Below, one piece after another: positions 25,301 through 37,872 of a DNA stretch of 64,000 bases. The position numbers were made by a program, and so were the translations under genes. Each line of letters starts with the position of its first letter. Within the stretch, counting starts at the first letter, position 1. A model generated the notes under the pieces. It saw nothing but the letters and a program-made list of their open reading frames with translations, searched no databases and had not been told where the DNA came from. This DNA comes from Rhododendron vialii (lineage: Eukaryota > Streptophyta > Magnoliopsida > Ericales > Ericaceae): positions 24,062,611 through 24,126,610 of the forward strand of contig NC_080558.1 in assembly GCF_030253575.1 (NCBI RefSeq), read 5' to 3'.

Positions 25301-28300
25301 ATGGCTGACGATAAGGTAAGAAGATCTCTTCATTTCCCCTCAAAATCTGATATCTATGTGGCTAGATGTGGTTTCCTTTTGGTTCTCGACAAGATCTAGC
25401 ATAATTGGACCTTTTATTACAAATCCGTTGACTGGAAAGTAAACTTATACATGGGTTTTTAATTTCCTCTTGTTCTGTTTCTTTGGTAGATCCCTGAAGG
25501 AGGCTTCTTTGGGTTTCTGTGATGAGCATTTTTTTTTTTGGTGGTGTTTTTTTGTATTTTTTGGGATAGTTTTAATGCTAGGGTTTGATGTGGTGAAATC
25601 ATAGGATTGGATCCGTACATTTTCCAAGAAAGTTGTCTGCAAATCTGAAAACTAAGTGCCTATGTATGGTTCCTTTTGGTCACCGATAAAATCTAGCTGA
25701 ATTGGACCTCATAATGCGTGCCGTTTGGCTTAAAAGGCCAGATTGTTGGTGGGTTTTTGGTTTGTTCTTGTTCAGTTTCCTGGGTACCGCGTGGGGGAAT
25801 CGGGGATTGACTGGGGTTCCTTGGATGAGCTGGTTATTTCTTTCAGAATGGTGGGTTATGAAGTTGTGAATCTGTTTCATCTGTTGTTTAGCATACGGCG
25901 ATGGATCTGTACATTTTCCCAGAAAGTTTTTGTCAAATCTGATGGCCAAGAACCTATGTATGGTTCCTTTTCGTTCCCCTGAAAATCTAGCCACTACAGT
26001 TGTTGGTGGGTTTTTGTTTCTTCTTGTTCAGTTTCCTGGGTAACCATGATTTGTTAGGGTTCCTGGATGAGCTTTTTATTTCTCCCACTTGCATCTTCTG
26101 TGATAGCTTTAACGCTGGGTTATGAAGTTGTGAATGTCTGTTGTTTCGCATACAGTGATGGATCCTTGGGTATGAAGGTGGGCAACCGCACCCCAAAAAC
26201 TTATGAAAACTTCTTACGTTAGACTAATAATTTGTTTGACAATTTGGAAAGTATAAAGGTTTGTAGCCTCAAATTATAGTAGTTCACACCCCGGAATTGG
26301 AATCCTACATCTCATTGCATTTGCTCTGGATCTTAGATGAGCTACTTTTTAGATCATTGTACTTATGTGAAGCTATGGTTTGATATTGCTTCTGTTTCTT
26401 TCTTTAGTTCTTTAACTTTCCTTTCCTTAGTCCCATTTCAATTCATCAAATTATCCTGCAATTTTGGTGATATTGTTTATAAAAAGTGCCAGGTGGAATG
26501 TCGTTAAAATTGTTTTGTCATCATATCAGTTGCTTCATGTCGTTTCTATGTCTTATGCTACCATTCCATATTATTAGTGTTTTGCTGATCTCTGTGCTCA
26601 ATAGTTTCTGGCATGTCTTATCTTGTTTAGTCATCCTAGATCTGCTTTTGACGATTTGTATTCTTTGCCCTAGCTAGATGTTCTGTGAGTATCTTGTCTG
26701 ATATGTTGACCTGATATAAACTCCAGGAGATGGCTGATCCTGTTCTTGATGCCAATGATGCTGTCACTGGTCACATCATTTCTACGACTATTGGTGGCAA
26801 AAATGGAGAACCAAAACAGGTAATACTACTTTATTGAATGACCTGAGAGAACAGCCTCTCGTATGAAATCTACTGGAAATACAAAATAATTGAAACAGAG
26901 CTCTTACTCTTATTGTTTTATTTCTTCGATTTCTTGTTATTTCCAACAGTAGAATAATCATGGAAAGTTTATCAGTGATATGGAAGTCGTTTTTCCTTTA
27001 GGAGACTGAAGAAATGATTGATTGAGCCATTGATAGGATTCTATGGAAACAACTATGAATAATTTTGAGAAAAGAATAGTAAAACAACCCATTTGTAACG
27101 GATTTTCAACGCTTGGACTATGAGATGGAAATGAGTCGATAAAGCATCAATCAAATTTATAAAGTAGTGAAACAAGCGGTAGATACAGAATACTCCCAAG
27201 GTGAGATCTTATTATCACATTTTCATGTTAAACGACCTCTATTTGTATGGTGACTCATAGAAAGTGTGTATGCACATAACAGTATGGCTCCTTTGAACAG
27301 TAATGCTAGAAATGTACAGAGAAGGGTGCACTTAATAAATATCTACGTACTTGTAAACTGTGTATCTTAGAACAACCATTAATGGTTCTAGATGGTGTAC
27401 ACATTTCAATAGCTTTCTTTGTTAGTTTTTCTGATGTTGAGGGTTGAATTGGGGTGTGTTGCGTATTGCAGACCATCAGCTATATGGCGGAGCGTGTTGT
27501 TGGGACAGGCTCATTTGGGGTTGTTTTCCAGGTAGCCACAATATAATGGTTCTCTTTCGATGTGGCAAAATCTTTTCATCTCGTTTGATTCACTGATCTG
27601 GCTGCTTTCATTAGGCAAAATGCTTGGAAACTGGAGAGACAGTGGCAATAAAGAAGGTTTTGCAAGATAAAAGATACAAGAACCGTGAACTGCAATTAAT
27701 GCGCACAATGGATCACCCAAATGTGGTTTCTCTAAAGCATTGTTTCTTTTCCACTACGAGTAAAAACGAGCTTTTTCTCAACTTAGTCATGGAGTATGTC
27801 CCTGAGACCATTTATCGAGTTTTGAAGCATTACAGCAATCTGAACCAGAGAATACCTCTCATCTATGTTAAGCTTTACACTTACCAAGTATGTGTGGTAC
27901 TCCCTTCAGTTTTATCGTTTTTCGTATTTCATCAATTGCTATTAACTAGGATGTTGTTTTCCAGATCTGTAGGGGGCTGGCATATATGCACACTGTTCCG
28001 GAAGTTTGCCACAGGGATTTGAAGCCTCAGAACGTCCTGGTATGTATTTCATTAGCTTTATCTTGAGAAAACTGTCAATGGCTTTTTGCTGAGGTCACAT
28101 TGGCTTTCTACAGGTTGATCCTCTTTCTCACCAGGTCAAGATTTGTGATTTCGGAAGTGCAAAAATGCTTGTATGTGAAACTTGGACTTCAGATTTCCTC
28201 GTCTTTTTCTATCTTTTATTTATTTTTTGTTCAGTCGTCGTATTTTTTCCCCATTATTGCCAATTTAATTTGCTTTTTCACAACATAACAAAATGAATTT

Positions 28301-30436
28301 GCTCCAAGTTTCAATAGTCTCCTGCTGGTGCACTGCGGAACTGATTGCTTCTCATTATTAAGCATTATACTTGAAGATTGTGGTAAAAAATGATATTCAT
28401 TTATCACAAGCTTATGTCGTTTCCACTGTATGAAAAAAGATTCCTCTCTAAAACTCAAGGCACTTTGTGTAGCTTACCAGATACACAATTTTTTCTGTGT
28501 TTCTGATTTTTCCTCAGTTTTTGGGCTTGAACTACTTCTTGAGTTATATACTCTTGAGAGAATGTTATGAGAAGAAAATTCTTAAGAGAGTGCTCCAAAT
28601 TTTGATCTCTCTCTGCAGCTATGTTTTGTATAAATTTTTAGTGTGAACTCTTATTTGTGTATCTTAATGGAAGTCCACCACCACTTTTTTGTTGGCTATT
28701 CATCCTTTTGGGTCATGTTTGCATGTACTGCATGTATATCCTTTAAACTACGATACATGAGAAGTACCTGCGAGTCCTAGTTGTTCTATGTCCAGGATGC
28801 CCTAATTGTTCATTGATCAAGCTATCAAAGATGATGAAATATAGTATTGCATTTTAGTTAATCCCCTGGAGAATGACTTGGTAGGGATCCAGGCTGGAGT
28901 GTAGTTGCCTTCTCCAATGCCAATTCCACACACACATTGTTTGGATACAATAAATATAACTAATTCCACATAACACATTTTTATGCATATTTTGAATATC
29001 ATTTCCGCACCTAAGCTGTATTTTCACGAAACGGGACACACTGATGTGCCATTTCAAACATGCAAGACACGAGCGCTGAGGAAACATTAGGAAATCATGT
29101 TTCTATCAAGTCTATTTGTGAGGTAGATATATGTGACTCATTTATTCAAAGGTAATAAAAATTTAAACGTTGCACTAATTTAGAATAAAACGCCATATAT
29201 TCCATATCTTAAGTATTAAGCTGTCATTCACGAAACATGCATTCCAAAGAATGCAAAACAATAATACAGTAGTTCTTTGTGATACAAATGACATAGTATT
29301 GTGAATATATCAAAATATCTGTTTGGACTGCATAAATTGGGCTCTAAAGGATGCAAAACATTACTTTATGAAAAGAATCATAACATAGGTGGTGTTTGGA
29401 GGTTTCAAGAAGTGTTTCTGAGCTGTCAATTTGTTAATAGTGTTGCTGAATTGTCAAAAGAAGACAAGAAGTGTTGGGCATAATTTTAGGAGTGCCGATA
29501 ACCAAAACGGGTGTCCTTCAAGATGTGCTTCATCTGTAGAGGTTCCATCCTTAGTTTAACACGAACTTGAGCAACTCACAGACCCACTAACCTCGTCAAC
29601 TAAATACTGTGATCTAGTGTAGAATATGAGTAGTTGACTTAGGAACATGCAAATATACAATGTCCATTGTCTCTAATATGTTGCTATATGTGTCTGGACA
29701 TGGGAATAAACTTACTCGTATCCCTAATGTGCTCAACAAAAAGATGAATGTTAAAAAGCAAGATATGGCTCGTGATGTGTACAATATGTAACGTGGCTGT
29801 TGGTGTCTGACATGTGTCTGTTAGTGTTATGGCATCTAAACTGAAGTGTTGAGGGGCTTTATAGCTTGCTTAGTTGTCTTCCTCACTGCAGATGTCGCTC
29901 GTGAAGCTAAACTTTTAAGTCTATTGCATGTTAGTGCCACATTATGCTGGCGAATGTCATTAAAGCTCATATTTGTGGGGCTTGTAATAGCATGTTTCAT
30001 GATTTCACTTGTATCCAATTGTCCCCAGGTGAAGGGTGAAGCAAACATATCATACATATGCTCGCGTTTTTATCGGGCTCCAGAACTCATTTTTGGTGCC
30101 ACAGAATATACAACTTCAATTGATATTTGGTCAGCTGGCTGTATACTTGCTGAGCTTCTTTTAGGCCTGGTCAGCTGCGTTTCCATGTTCTACATTGCGG
30201 CTCCATTTGTTTTTTTATTGTCCTATCTTTGGTTGTATGAAAACTTTTCCTATAGATGGGTATAACATTTGACATGGAAAACTTTTCCTATGGATGGATA
30301 TTTGGTCAGCTGGGCATAACATTTGACATGGAAAACTTTTCCTATAGATGGACTTAGGGTTCTGATTTTGACAAGTTCTACAACATGCAATTAAGGTGGC
30401 CATCACGAGTGACCAACTCATAAACGCGAACCAATG

Positions 30437-30506
<70 letters not shown>

Positions 30507-31579
30507 CACGCACACACACAACTACCAATCTGCTCTCAAGAACTTGGTAAATGCACGAAACATCAAGCCGAGCTATGGCTTGGCTTGGACTCGATGCGGT
30601 GATGAACTGGTCTGAGGAAAAGTTGTGAAGAGTACGTGACTGTACGTCTGTCGATAGCTATTGTAATTGTGCTGTAGTGTAAAATCGTGTTACATGGTTT
30701 TTTCTTTTGATGTGAAATACTTTAAATTGAAACAAAAGAACCTTCATGTCAATGTCCTTACACTTTCTTTGGACATGCATCAGCTGATTTTTTTTATGTC
30801 AACTTTCCCAGCCATTGTTCCCTGGAGAAAATGCAGTGGGCCAGCTTGTGGAGATTATCAAGGTGCAGTTCTTGAAGTAGTATAAAAAAATCATTCAGTT
30901 CTTTAACAAGCACGATAGTTTCTCATGTTTTTTGTTCCAGGTTCTTGGTACACCAACTCGGGAAGAAATTCGCTGTATGAATCCGAATTATACGGATTTT
31001 AGGTTTCCACAGATAAAGGCGAACCCTTGGCACAAGGTTTGACTTCCATTCTACTGTGAATTTGAAGTTTTGATGTGTCACATTTAGATTTATATAAAGT
31101 GTGAATGACTCTGATTCTGAGTTTTTGGTTTCAGATTTTCCACAAACGGATGCCTCCTGAAGCAATCGATCTTGCCTCAAGGCTGCTGCAGTACTCCCCA
31201 AATCTTCGCTGCACTGCGGTCAGTTTGATTCTGCTTTCATTAAGAGTATTTTATTGATGCGCAGTTATGTTAACTGTGATAATTATAGGTGATATTATCG
31301 TTCTTTTTCTCTCTCCATTTTCCCCTATTTAAGTTGTTCTTGTTCTTGTTCTTGTTCTTGATATGGCAGCTGGAGGCATGTGCACATCCGTTTTTTGATG
31401 AACTTCGAGAACCCAATGCCCGTCTACCAAATGGTCGCCCATTACCTCCTCTTTTCAACTTTAAGCAGGAGGTACACCTAATCCACTTCTTTTCTTTCTT
31501 TTCCCGATTCTATCTTTTCTTTGCTTTTTGGCGGGCATGGGAGATGCACAAAGTATACTATACTTGTCCTTTTTTTGCT

Positions 31580-31610
<31 letters not shown>

Positions 31611-32531
31611 ATCCTTGGGTGGCTCAATCCTTAAGGTGCTGATACTGAATAGGAAGTTATTTGAAGAACTCTTATTGAAAGAATCTTTAAATACTAGAGA
31701 ATCCCCATATTTTGTGTTGTATCCGCCATTCAGTGGACACACATCATTAGGGGGAACAAAAAAGTCCATGTAACATAGTTGTGATGACGTCAATAGCTGA
31801 GTACCGTTAGTAGATTTGGTGTTGTGGCGTTCGATTTTTCTTTCTTCTTTCTAGTGAAGTGGGCGTTCGATTATTCTTTCTTCTTTCGGGTGAAGTGCAC
31901 CCATAGTCCACAGAATACCCTGTGTCACTTGAGGCAAAATTAAAACTTCAAGGACCAAAGTGCAAGAGAGTGCAGAGTTTAGGAACCGTTGGCTGGTTAG
32001 TGTTAGATAGCATGATAATTGATATACATTTTTGGGCCCATTTCCAAACAAATTAAGCTTTTGGGACCACTGGCAACTTAACATGGTTTCAGAGTAGCTC
32101 TGGTTGGGAGGGGTCTTGGGCTGATATCTCTCCGTTTGCATTTGTTCCCCATTTGCATTCTGCTTCTCCCCTTAGTATTCTGTTTCACTCTCTCTATAGT
32201 TATGATGCTTACTGCTTAGTAAAGATGTTATCATTTTTACCAAGTGAAACAATAAGCATAGCTTTTTGATTCCTGAAATTTGATACAGTTTGATCATGTT
32301 TCCATACTTTCTTGACTTTAATAGACAACGAATAATGTTATGGCTTATTCTAGTGTTTGCACTTTGCATAATGATTTCCATTGACTGTCAGTTGATGTTA
32401 TTCCTAACGGTCAAACCATTTTGTTGTTGCGGCTGCAGTTGTCTGGAGCTTCTCCGGATCTTGTAAGCAAGTTGATACCAGAGCATGTGAGACGGCAGAT
32501 GGGTCTAAATTTCTTCGCGACGGACCCATAA
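25301..32531 (+). CDS. GSK3/SHAGGY-like kinase, clade II (BIN2/BIL type), 12 exons
   Basis: A serine/threonine kinase that, in this clade, represses brassinosteroid signalling by phosphorylating BZR-type factors. Exons: 25301-25315, 26727-26819, 27472-27531, 27615-27887, 27965-28039, 28114-28170, 30029-30169, 30812-30862, 30941-31036, 31135-31218, 31370-31471, 32439-32531. All are in phase and give 379 aa; BIN2 is about 380. Seen: Gly-loop GTGSFGVVF (47-55), Lys69 in [14 protein letters not shown] (Asp165), DFG (184-186), activation-loop Tyr200 in ISYICSRFY, and TREE (261-264), the BIN2 gain-of-function hotspot. Exon 1 encodes only MADDK. The C-terminus ([20 protein letters not shown]) looks nearer the BIL1/BIL2 branch. 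Two normally invariant residues differ: Leu238 in place of Gln (LLLGQPLFPGE) and Gly248 in place of Asp. Activity is probably retained but should be tested. Confidence 0.95.
25320..26180 (+). repeat. Three diverged tandem copies (about 295 bp) in the first kinase intron
   Basis: A marker GGTTCCTTTTGGT/GGTTTCCTTTTGG followed by a copy of AAAATCTAGC recurs at about 25370, 25668 and 25962, spacing 298 and 294 bp. Other shared blocks recur at similar spacing: TGTACATTTTCC(C/A)AGAAAGTT, and GTTGGTGGGTTTTTG with TTCTTGTTCAGTTTCCTGGG. The copies differ by substitutions and indels. Confidence 0.75.
30437..30505. repeat. Compound (CT)n(CA)n microsatellite in a kinase intron
   Basis: About 18 CT units run directly into about 14 CA units between kinase exons 7 and 8. 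Confidence 0.95.
31581..31610. repeat. Homopolymer of 30 C in the last kinase intron
   Basis: An uninterrupted C run follows TTTTTTTGCTT in the intron after exon 11. Exact length is doubtful because such runs are hard to sequence. Confidence 0.95.
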
Positions 32532-33400
32532 GTGACAAAGGATTGGTATCTACTAATTGTTGATGTGAGACAAACAAGGATTCACTCACACTCATCAAAA
32601 GGTCTCTTTGATCTGCGCACGGCCGGAAAGATTTAGGTGGCTCAGTGGCTGCACTCAATATAAGGTTGGTGTGCTCCTTTGCTCTGCCTTTTGACATATA
32701 CCAACCAACACCTGGAGAGAGAGGGAGAGTGAGAGGGAATCAGTTTGTATATGTTATTTTGCAGAAGAAAAAACTAAAAATAAAGACTTTTGTGTATGGA
32801 TAGGTTGGAAGGCCCCTCGAAAGAACAGCTGGGATAGAAGGGGTGGGGTTGGTGGTGGTTGTTTGTTTGTTTGTTTTTCTTTGTATTTAGTTGTGGTTAA
32901 TTGAATCACATTGTTGTTGCTCCCTTTTGTACGTATTTATTACCCACTAGATCTTCCACTTACCGTTTATTTGAGCTTCACAACCACAACCACAACCACC
33001 CCCACCCCCACCCCCCTTCATTGCTATTATGGAAACGGTAGATTCCATTGTTGTCACTGTGACAGTACCCTCACGCTTATATTCTTGATATTACTTTGGT
33101 ATGCAAGCAATGTGGGGACGTCGCTTCACACCCTCCCTCACGCCCAACATGCTCACTTGGCAGCACATGCCACGTACAGGCCAGGGACACGCACCTTACC
33201 CATCCTTGGCATACTGGGTTTTGATATCATGTTACACGATCTTAGGTAGAACTCAATTTCAAAAACTAGCTATTGAAGTGAGGGTGTCTTCGCGCTTATA
33301 TTCTTCATATTACTTTTGTACACAAGCGATGTCAGACTTCGCTTCACAGTCACCATATCTTGCCAAGATTTCAACGTGTGAACATCCAATTGTTGGTACA
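32532..33400 (+). other. Kinase 3' UTR and adjacent intergenic DNA
   Basis: Sequence after the TAA stop, with a GAGAGAGA patch, (GTTT)n near 32865 and a run of ACAACC/CCCCCA repeats near 32990. I see no gene. Confidence 0.5.
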
Positions 33401-33556
33401 ATAATTCTAACACCACACCCACTCACACACCCATTCACACACCCACACTCACAATAATGGTGGGGCCCACACACACTGAATGTGTAGTGTGTGCGGGCTC
33501 CACCCTTGTTGTGAGTGTGGGTGTGTGATTGGGTGTGTGAGTGGGTGTGGTAGTAG
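33400..33556. mobile_element. Palindromic MITE-like element of CACACCCA repeats
   Basis: The arm ACCACACCCACTCACACACCC near 33411 returns as GGGTGTGTGAGTGGGTGTGGT near 33531-33551. The element folds around GGGGCCCACACACACTG. TTGGTA words lie outside both arms. No superfamily assigned. Confidence 0.6.
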
Positions 33557-34410
33557 AAGGACTCTTGTTGGTATTTGTTCATAATGCGTTGGCATGCATT
33601 GAGGCCAGTATAGGTGTGCCAACAATCGCACCCTTAACCCCAAGGGGTTATGAGGTTATGGTAGCAGTTAATTAACTTGCATTGGCGGCGCTTATCACCC
33701 AAGGTCGTAGGGTCAATTATTCTCAACAATTATTTGTCCTTGGGGCCACCTCACACAAACTCATGGAAAGGGTTGTAGGAGGAGCGGGACAGATGAGTTT
33801 TGTTCTTTGGGACACTCTTGATTATCAAATTAAAAAAGATGCAATCGCTTGTGGCATTTTTTTTTTCCTTTTGATATATATAGAACATCCAAGTATTTTT
33901 CTTTGACCAATTGAGAAAAAACATGTAATGCAAGCTAAGAAGCTCCTTAACTTTTTCATGCGCCATGTAATTATGCGTAAACTTTGCATTAACAAAAGCT
34001 TTTTCCTTCTTTAAAATTATGCGTTATTAACACTTCCAAGTAGTTTATTTTTAGTTTGGTGTTTCGTGAATTTTCCTTCTTGGTGACTAAAAAAGAGAGA
34101 ATTTTCATTTTTCACCAAAACAACAAAATACTACTCCGTAGTATTATATTCATTGAAAAGGTGAAAAGAAATACATAGGAAGATAAAATTTTGATTCGTG
34201 CATAGCACGGTAATTTCGCCACCTTTCAATTACAAAAAGCCATTTTCGGTTTCCCTTTCATTGTTTTTACACTTGAAATTTGAAAAATTAAGCACTATAT
34301 GTGATTAAGTATATTTTCCGGTTTTATAGAGTGAAAAATATAAATGTTACGTGACTCACGTGTCCCTCCCACGGTTCTTGTGGTAAAAAACCTATATGCA
34401 TTACTAGATA

Positions 34411-34833
34411 CAGTAGCGGAGCCAGGATTTCGAACCCGGGGGCCAGCTTAATAGACATTTTTTTTTTTTTTATCAAATCATACTCATTAATATCATAAGG
34501 TTTTGCTTTCTAATATATTACATTTATACATTGAAAATTGAAATGATTCTAGCCTAATACAGTTAAAGTATACCAATCATTTTGTTTTTTTCCTTAAGCT
34601 ACTTCAACTGTTAGGTGCTTATTTTTTATTTATGAAAGAAATTGAGAAATGATAATGTAAAAGAACCGTTTTTTTATCAAATTAAACAAAAATTATTAAG
34701 ATTATAAGTAGTTATACACGAATAATTATCAATAATATTCAAATTTAGGTATACATAAAATAAAAAATTTAAAATTCGGACGCTCGGGGAGCTAGGGCAT
34801 GGGGGACCGGGCCCCAACATAGCTCCACCACTG
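34411..34833. mobile_element. hAT-type non-autonomous element with CAGTRGCGGAGC ends
   Basis: Left end CAGTAGCGGAGCCAGGATTT; right end TAGCTCCACCACTG. This terminal repeat is widespread in plant hAT MITEs. Flanks ACTAGATA (34403-34410) and ACTGGATA (34834-34841) match at 7 of 8 bases, fitting an 8-bp duplication. The interior is AT-rich and non-coding. Confidence 0.85.
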
Positions 34834-34878
34834 ACTGGATAGCATAGATGTGAAACTGGATAGCATAGATGCGAAACT
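34834..34878. repeat. 22-bp tandem duplication
   Basis: ACTGGATAGCATAGATGTGA is followed at once by a second copy with one T/C change, next to the right border of the hAT element. Confidence 0.9.
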
Positions 34879-36294
34879 TCACCTAAGTTGATTTATGAAA
34901 GGTTGCATCCGATTTTCTCCAAACGAATAATTATATATAGGCCGTTATTGTTGTCCTAACACATTGTCTCTTCTGGAGAATTAGTGCTCACGAGGCAAGG
35001 CATGTTGGGCATGACTTTGAAGAACTGCTACCCTGTTCAGTTTGGATTTTGAGGGAGATTTTTAAGAGTGATGAGAGTTTCTTTTTTGTCCCAACAAGCC
35101 CGCATTGCTCCAACCATGCAGCTGTAGTCTCATTTTTGTACCTTCCTTAATTTGAATGAGAGTTTCTTTTGGATTTGTATGAAGTAGAGCTATCAGTTTT
35201 TCATTTAAAACTCCCGGCTTAAGCAGTAAGCCACCATTGCAAAGACTTTAGACCCACGTAATTAAGTTTAAGAAAAAAATCACCAAAACCTCAACAGATA
35301 CTCCATTCATTAGGTATATAATAATATATTTACTATTTTCAACCAACAAGCTGAACAGATTGCATTAGGTATATACTATTTTCAACCAAAAAAAAAAAAA
35401 AAGAAGATATCTGGAAATTGAAGTAGGTTTGAAAAAAGGATCTTAACAGTACTCCATTGAGATTGGTGAATAATATTAAACTAAAGAATACCTAATGAAT
35501 AATAATTCAACAAATTTATTGAGTTACTGCTTTATCGTACTCAGTTAAAATTGAGTATTTTCAACAACATACTTATTAGCGCACTAGAGATAGTGTGCAG
35601 TTGAACACCCTTACTATTTTTATTTGGATGCTCTAAGCCGTATAAAAAATTAAACCCAACCAAGTAAATTTCTTTGAAAGAAATTGAAGGCCCACAAAAA
35701 TGCCATCTCTTGAGATAGAGGAAACAGGGAAACAGCTGATTTATTAGCAAACTTAATTACATATTTCGCTCTTAAAAAATGATAAAAGAAACTGCAAAAA
35801 AAAATAAAAAAATAAATTAAATTACCAAAGGTATCATTCGCATCCAATTACCTCAAAGCCGACGCCATCACTTTTCATTGTTTCATGGTATTAATTAACT
35901 ACACAAAAATAATGATAAAATTTCCCAAAACTATAACGATAAAATTTTCTAAAAACACATAATATGTGATTGTGTACGTGCGTGCAAGTATTTGTGAGTG
36001 TGTATATGTGCAATGTGTCGGCTCCACACATAGTGTGAGTGTGTGTTGCTCAATAATGATACTTCCGGCACATAATAACATTAAATTTGTGAAACAAACT
36101 TAATTACCCTTAAAAGTTGGGGTTATTTGTGGACTTTTCTAGATGGAACGTACCCACACAGATTATCGAAACCTTTCACTTTTAGATCTTGTAATTTACA
36201 TGTCAAAAAATTATAGTGAATGGATATCAACAGATAAAATTTCAAAATCTATGCATCTTTGAATTGATTCCAGTGTGTCAATCAAGATAATTAG

Positions 36295-36532
36295 GCCCCG
36301 TTCCGGAACGATAAATAAGTACTTATTTTTTAAGAAGGCAATTTCAAGCTCAAAAATCACATGCTTACGCAAATAATTTTTTGATCACTATGGATCTTAT
36401 TTGATAGATCTCATTGAGATCTTTAATACGGTACAAAAAAAATTGAAAAATTATTTTTCATTTACATTATTTTTGAGTTTGAAAATGTGAAATAAGTACT
36501 TATTTTTTAAGAAGGTGCTCTGGAACGGGGCC
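36295..36532. mobile_element. MITE with GGCCCCGTTCCGGAAC termini
   Basis: Ends GGCCCCGTTCCGGAA and TCTGGAACGGGGCC are inverted repeats. The next bases, AAATAAGTACTTATTTTTTAAGAAGG, occur as direct copies inside both ends because that block is itself palindromic. No exact target duplication seen. Confidence 0.75.
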
Positions 36533-36653
36533 AAGGCCGAGTCCGAGTACTATATACTTAATATCAAAAGAACGATTCCAATCATCTTTACGAGTCCGGT
36601 CCGAGTCCGAGTACAATGTTCCCTAGTCAAGGGAGGCAAGTCCAAGTTGTAAG

Positions 36654-36685
<32 letters not shown>

Positions 36686-36965
36686 ATGCGTAAAGTCAAG
36701 GTGGTTGGCACCAAATGCATGTGTTGGCACCATACGTTGCCAGCTGCTCTCTCTCTCTGTCTTCTTGTTGAATGAAAAGAAAGAATATTTCTATTTCTAT
36801 GCATATGGAGCAGTGGACAGTAAGTAAGTAAGTAGTTATTTGTCACTGTTGGAGGTGTCCAGAGAGAGTTTCTTTCTCTTTCATATATGGGAGAGGGTAT
36901 GGATTGGGATTTAATTAATTATTACTACAGTGCAGTACTACGTACTACTCCTATCAGGCTATCAA

Positions 36966-37345
36966 CAGAAAGTCTACACACACATACATTTTGTGCACAG
37001 ATTTTATTATGGGGCCCACCACGGGTCCCACACGAATCATCCAAGCCGTTCATTAAATGTAAAACACTTTTTCAAGGGACCCCATTTAAAATAAGCTCAA
37101 TCCGATACCTATAAGTGCTCGATCCAACCACATAACTTTTCATTAACCGGAAATCTGAATGAAAAGTTAGATGGTTGGATGAAGCACTATAGGTATTGGA
37201 TTGAGCCTATTTTTTACGGAGACCTTTGAAAAACTGTTTTACATTTAATGAACGGCTCGGATGATTTGTGTGGGACCCGTGGTGGGCCCCACAAAAAAAT
37301 CTGTGCACAATCTGTGCACAGACTGCTGTGTGTGTAGCAGCTCTC
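36966..37345. mobile_element. Mutator-like MITE with perfect 9-bp target duplication
   Basis: The 9-bp word GGCTATCAA flanks the element on both sides (36957-36965 and 37346-37354), the duplication size typical of Mutator-like elements. Long inverted arms follow, for example CTACACACACA / TGTGTGTGTAG and GGGGCCCACCACGGGTCCCACAC / GTGTGGGACCCGTGGTGGGCCCC (each arm under 25 bp here). Most of the 380 bp is one imperfect palindrome. Confidence 0.9.
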
Positions 37346-37520
37346 GGCTATCAATGAGTTCTCTTCCTATTTAATTCGGAGTACTACTATACATACTACT
37401 CCGTTTGTATTTCCTAATTCCCCCTAAAACTATGGTAATCCAGGACTCTTGTTCTCTGTATTCCTCGTGCCATGTGACGTGGAGTATCTGGGATTAATTA
37501 CCATATATCCACTATTTCAA

Positions 37521-37872
37521 CTATACCAAACTACTGCACCATCTACTCCATTTTTTGTGGCACTCACTTTGGGTCCCACAAAAATACTCATAAATTTTAA
37601 AATGATATTTTATGGGGCTCGATAAAAAAATCAGCTCAAACGGATATCGATAACTATTATTTTTGGATACGTATAAGCAAAATTGCACAGTTGAGCCTCT
37701 ACGAATCTAGAAATAATACTTACCGATATCCATTGAAGCTGATTTTTTACCAGACCTCATAAAATATTATTTTAAAATTTATGGACATTTTTTTTTTTGT
37801 ATTTCTTGGGATCCAAAGTAGACCCCACAAAAATGTAACCGATAATATAGTTACTGTAGTGGTTTGATATAG
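37521..37872. mobile_element. Palindromic MITE related to the 36966 element
   Basis: Ends CTATACCAAACTACTG and CAGTGGTTTGATATAG-like sequence are inverted (the right end reads CTGTAGTGGTTTGATATAG). Inner arms CTTTGGGTCCCACAAAAAT and the mirrored TTGGGATCCAAAG/CCCCACAAAAAT also pair. Its GATATCGATAAC interior resembles the neighbouring elements at 36966 and 38984. Confidence 0.65.

Noticed and set aside
29846..30265. 139-codon open frame around kinase exon 7
   Set aside because: Only 30029-30169 matches GSK3; the rest is intron on each side.
33310..33643. Opposing open frames rich in His-Thr and Cys-Gly
   Set aside because: Both are translations of the CACACCCA palindrome.
36966..37345. Possible microRNA precursor because of the long hairpin
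   Set aside because: The 9-bp target duplication and transposon-type termini explain the foldback; a miRNA claim would need small-RNA reads.
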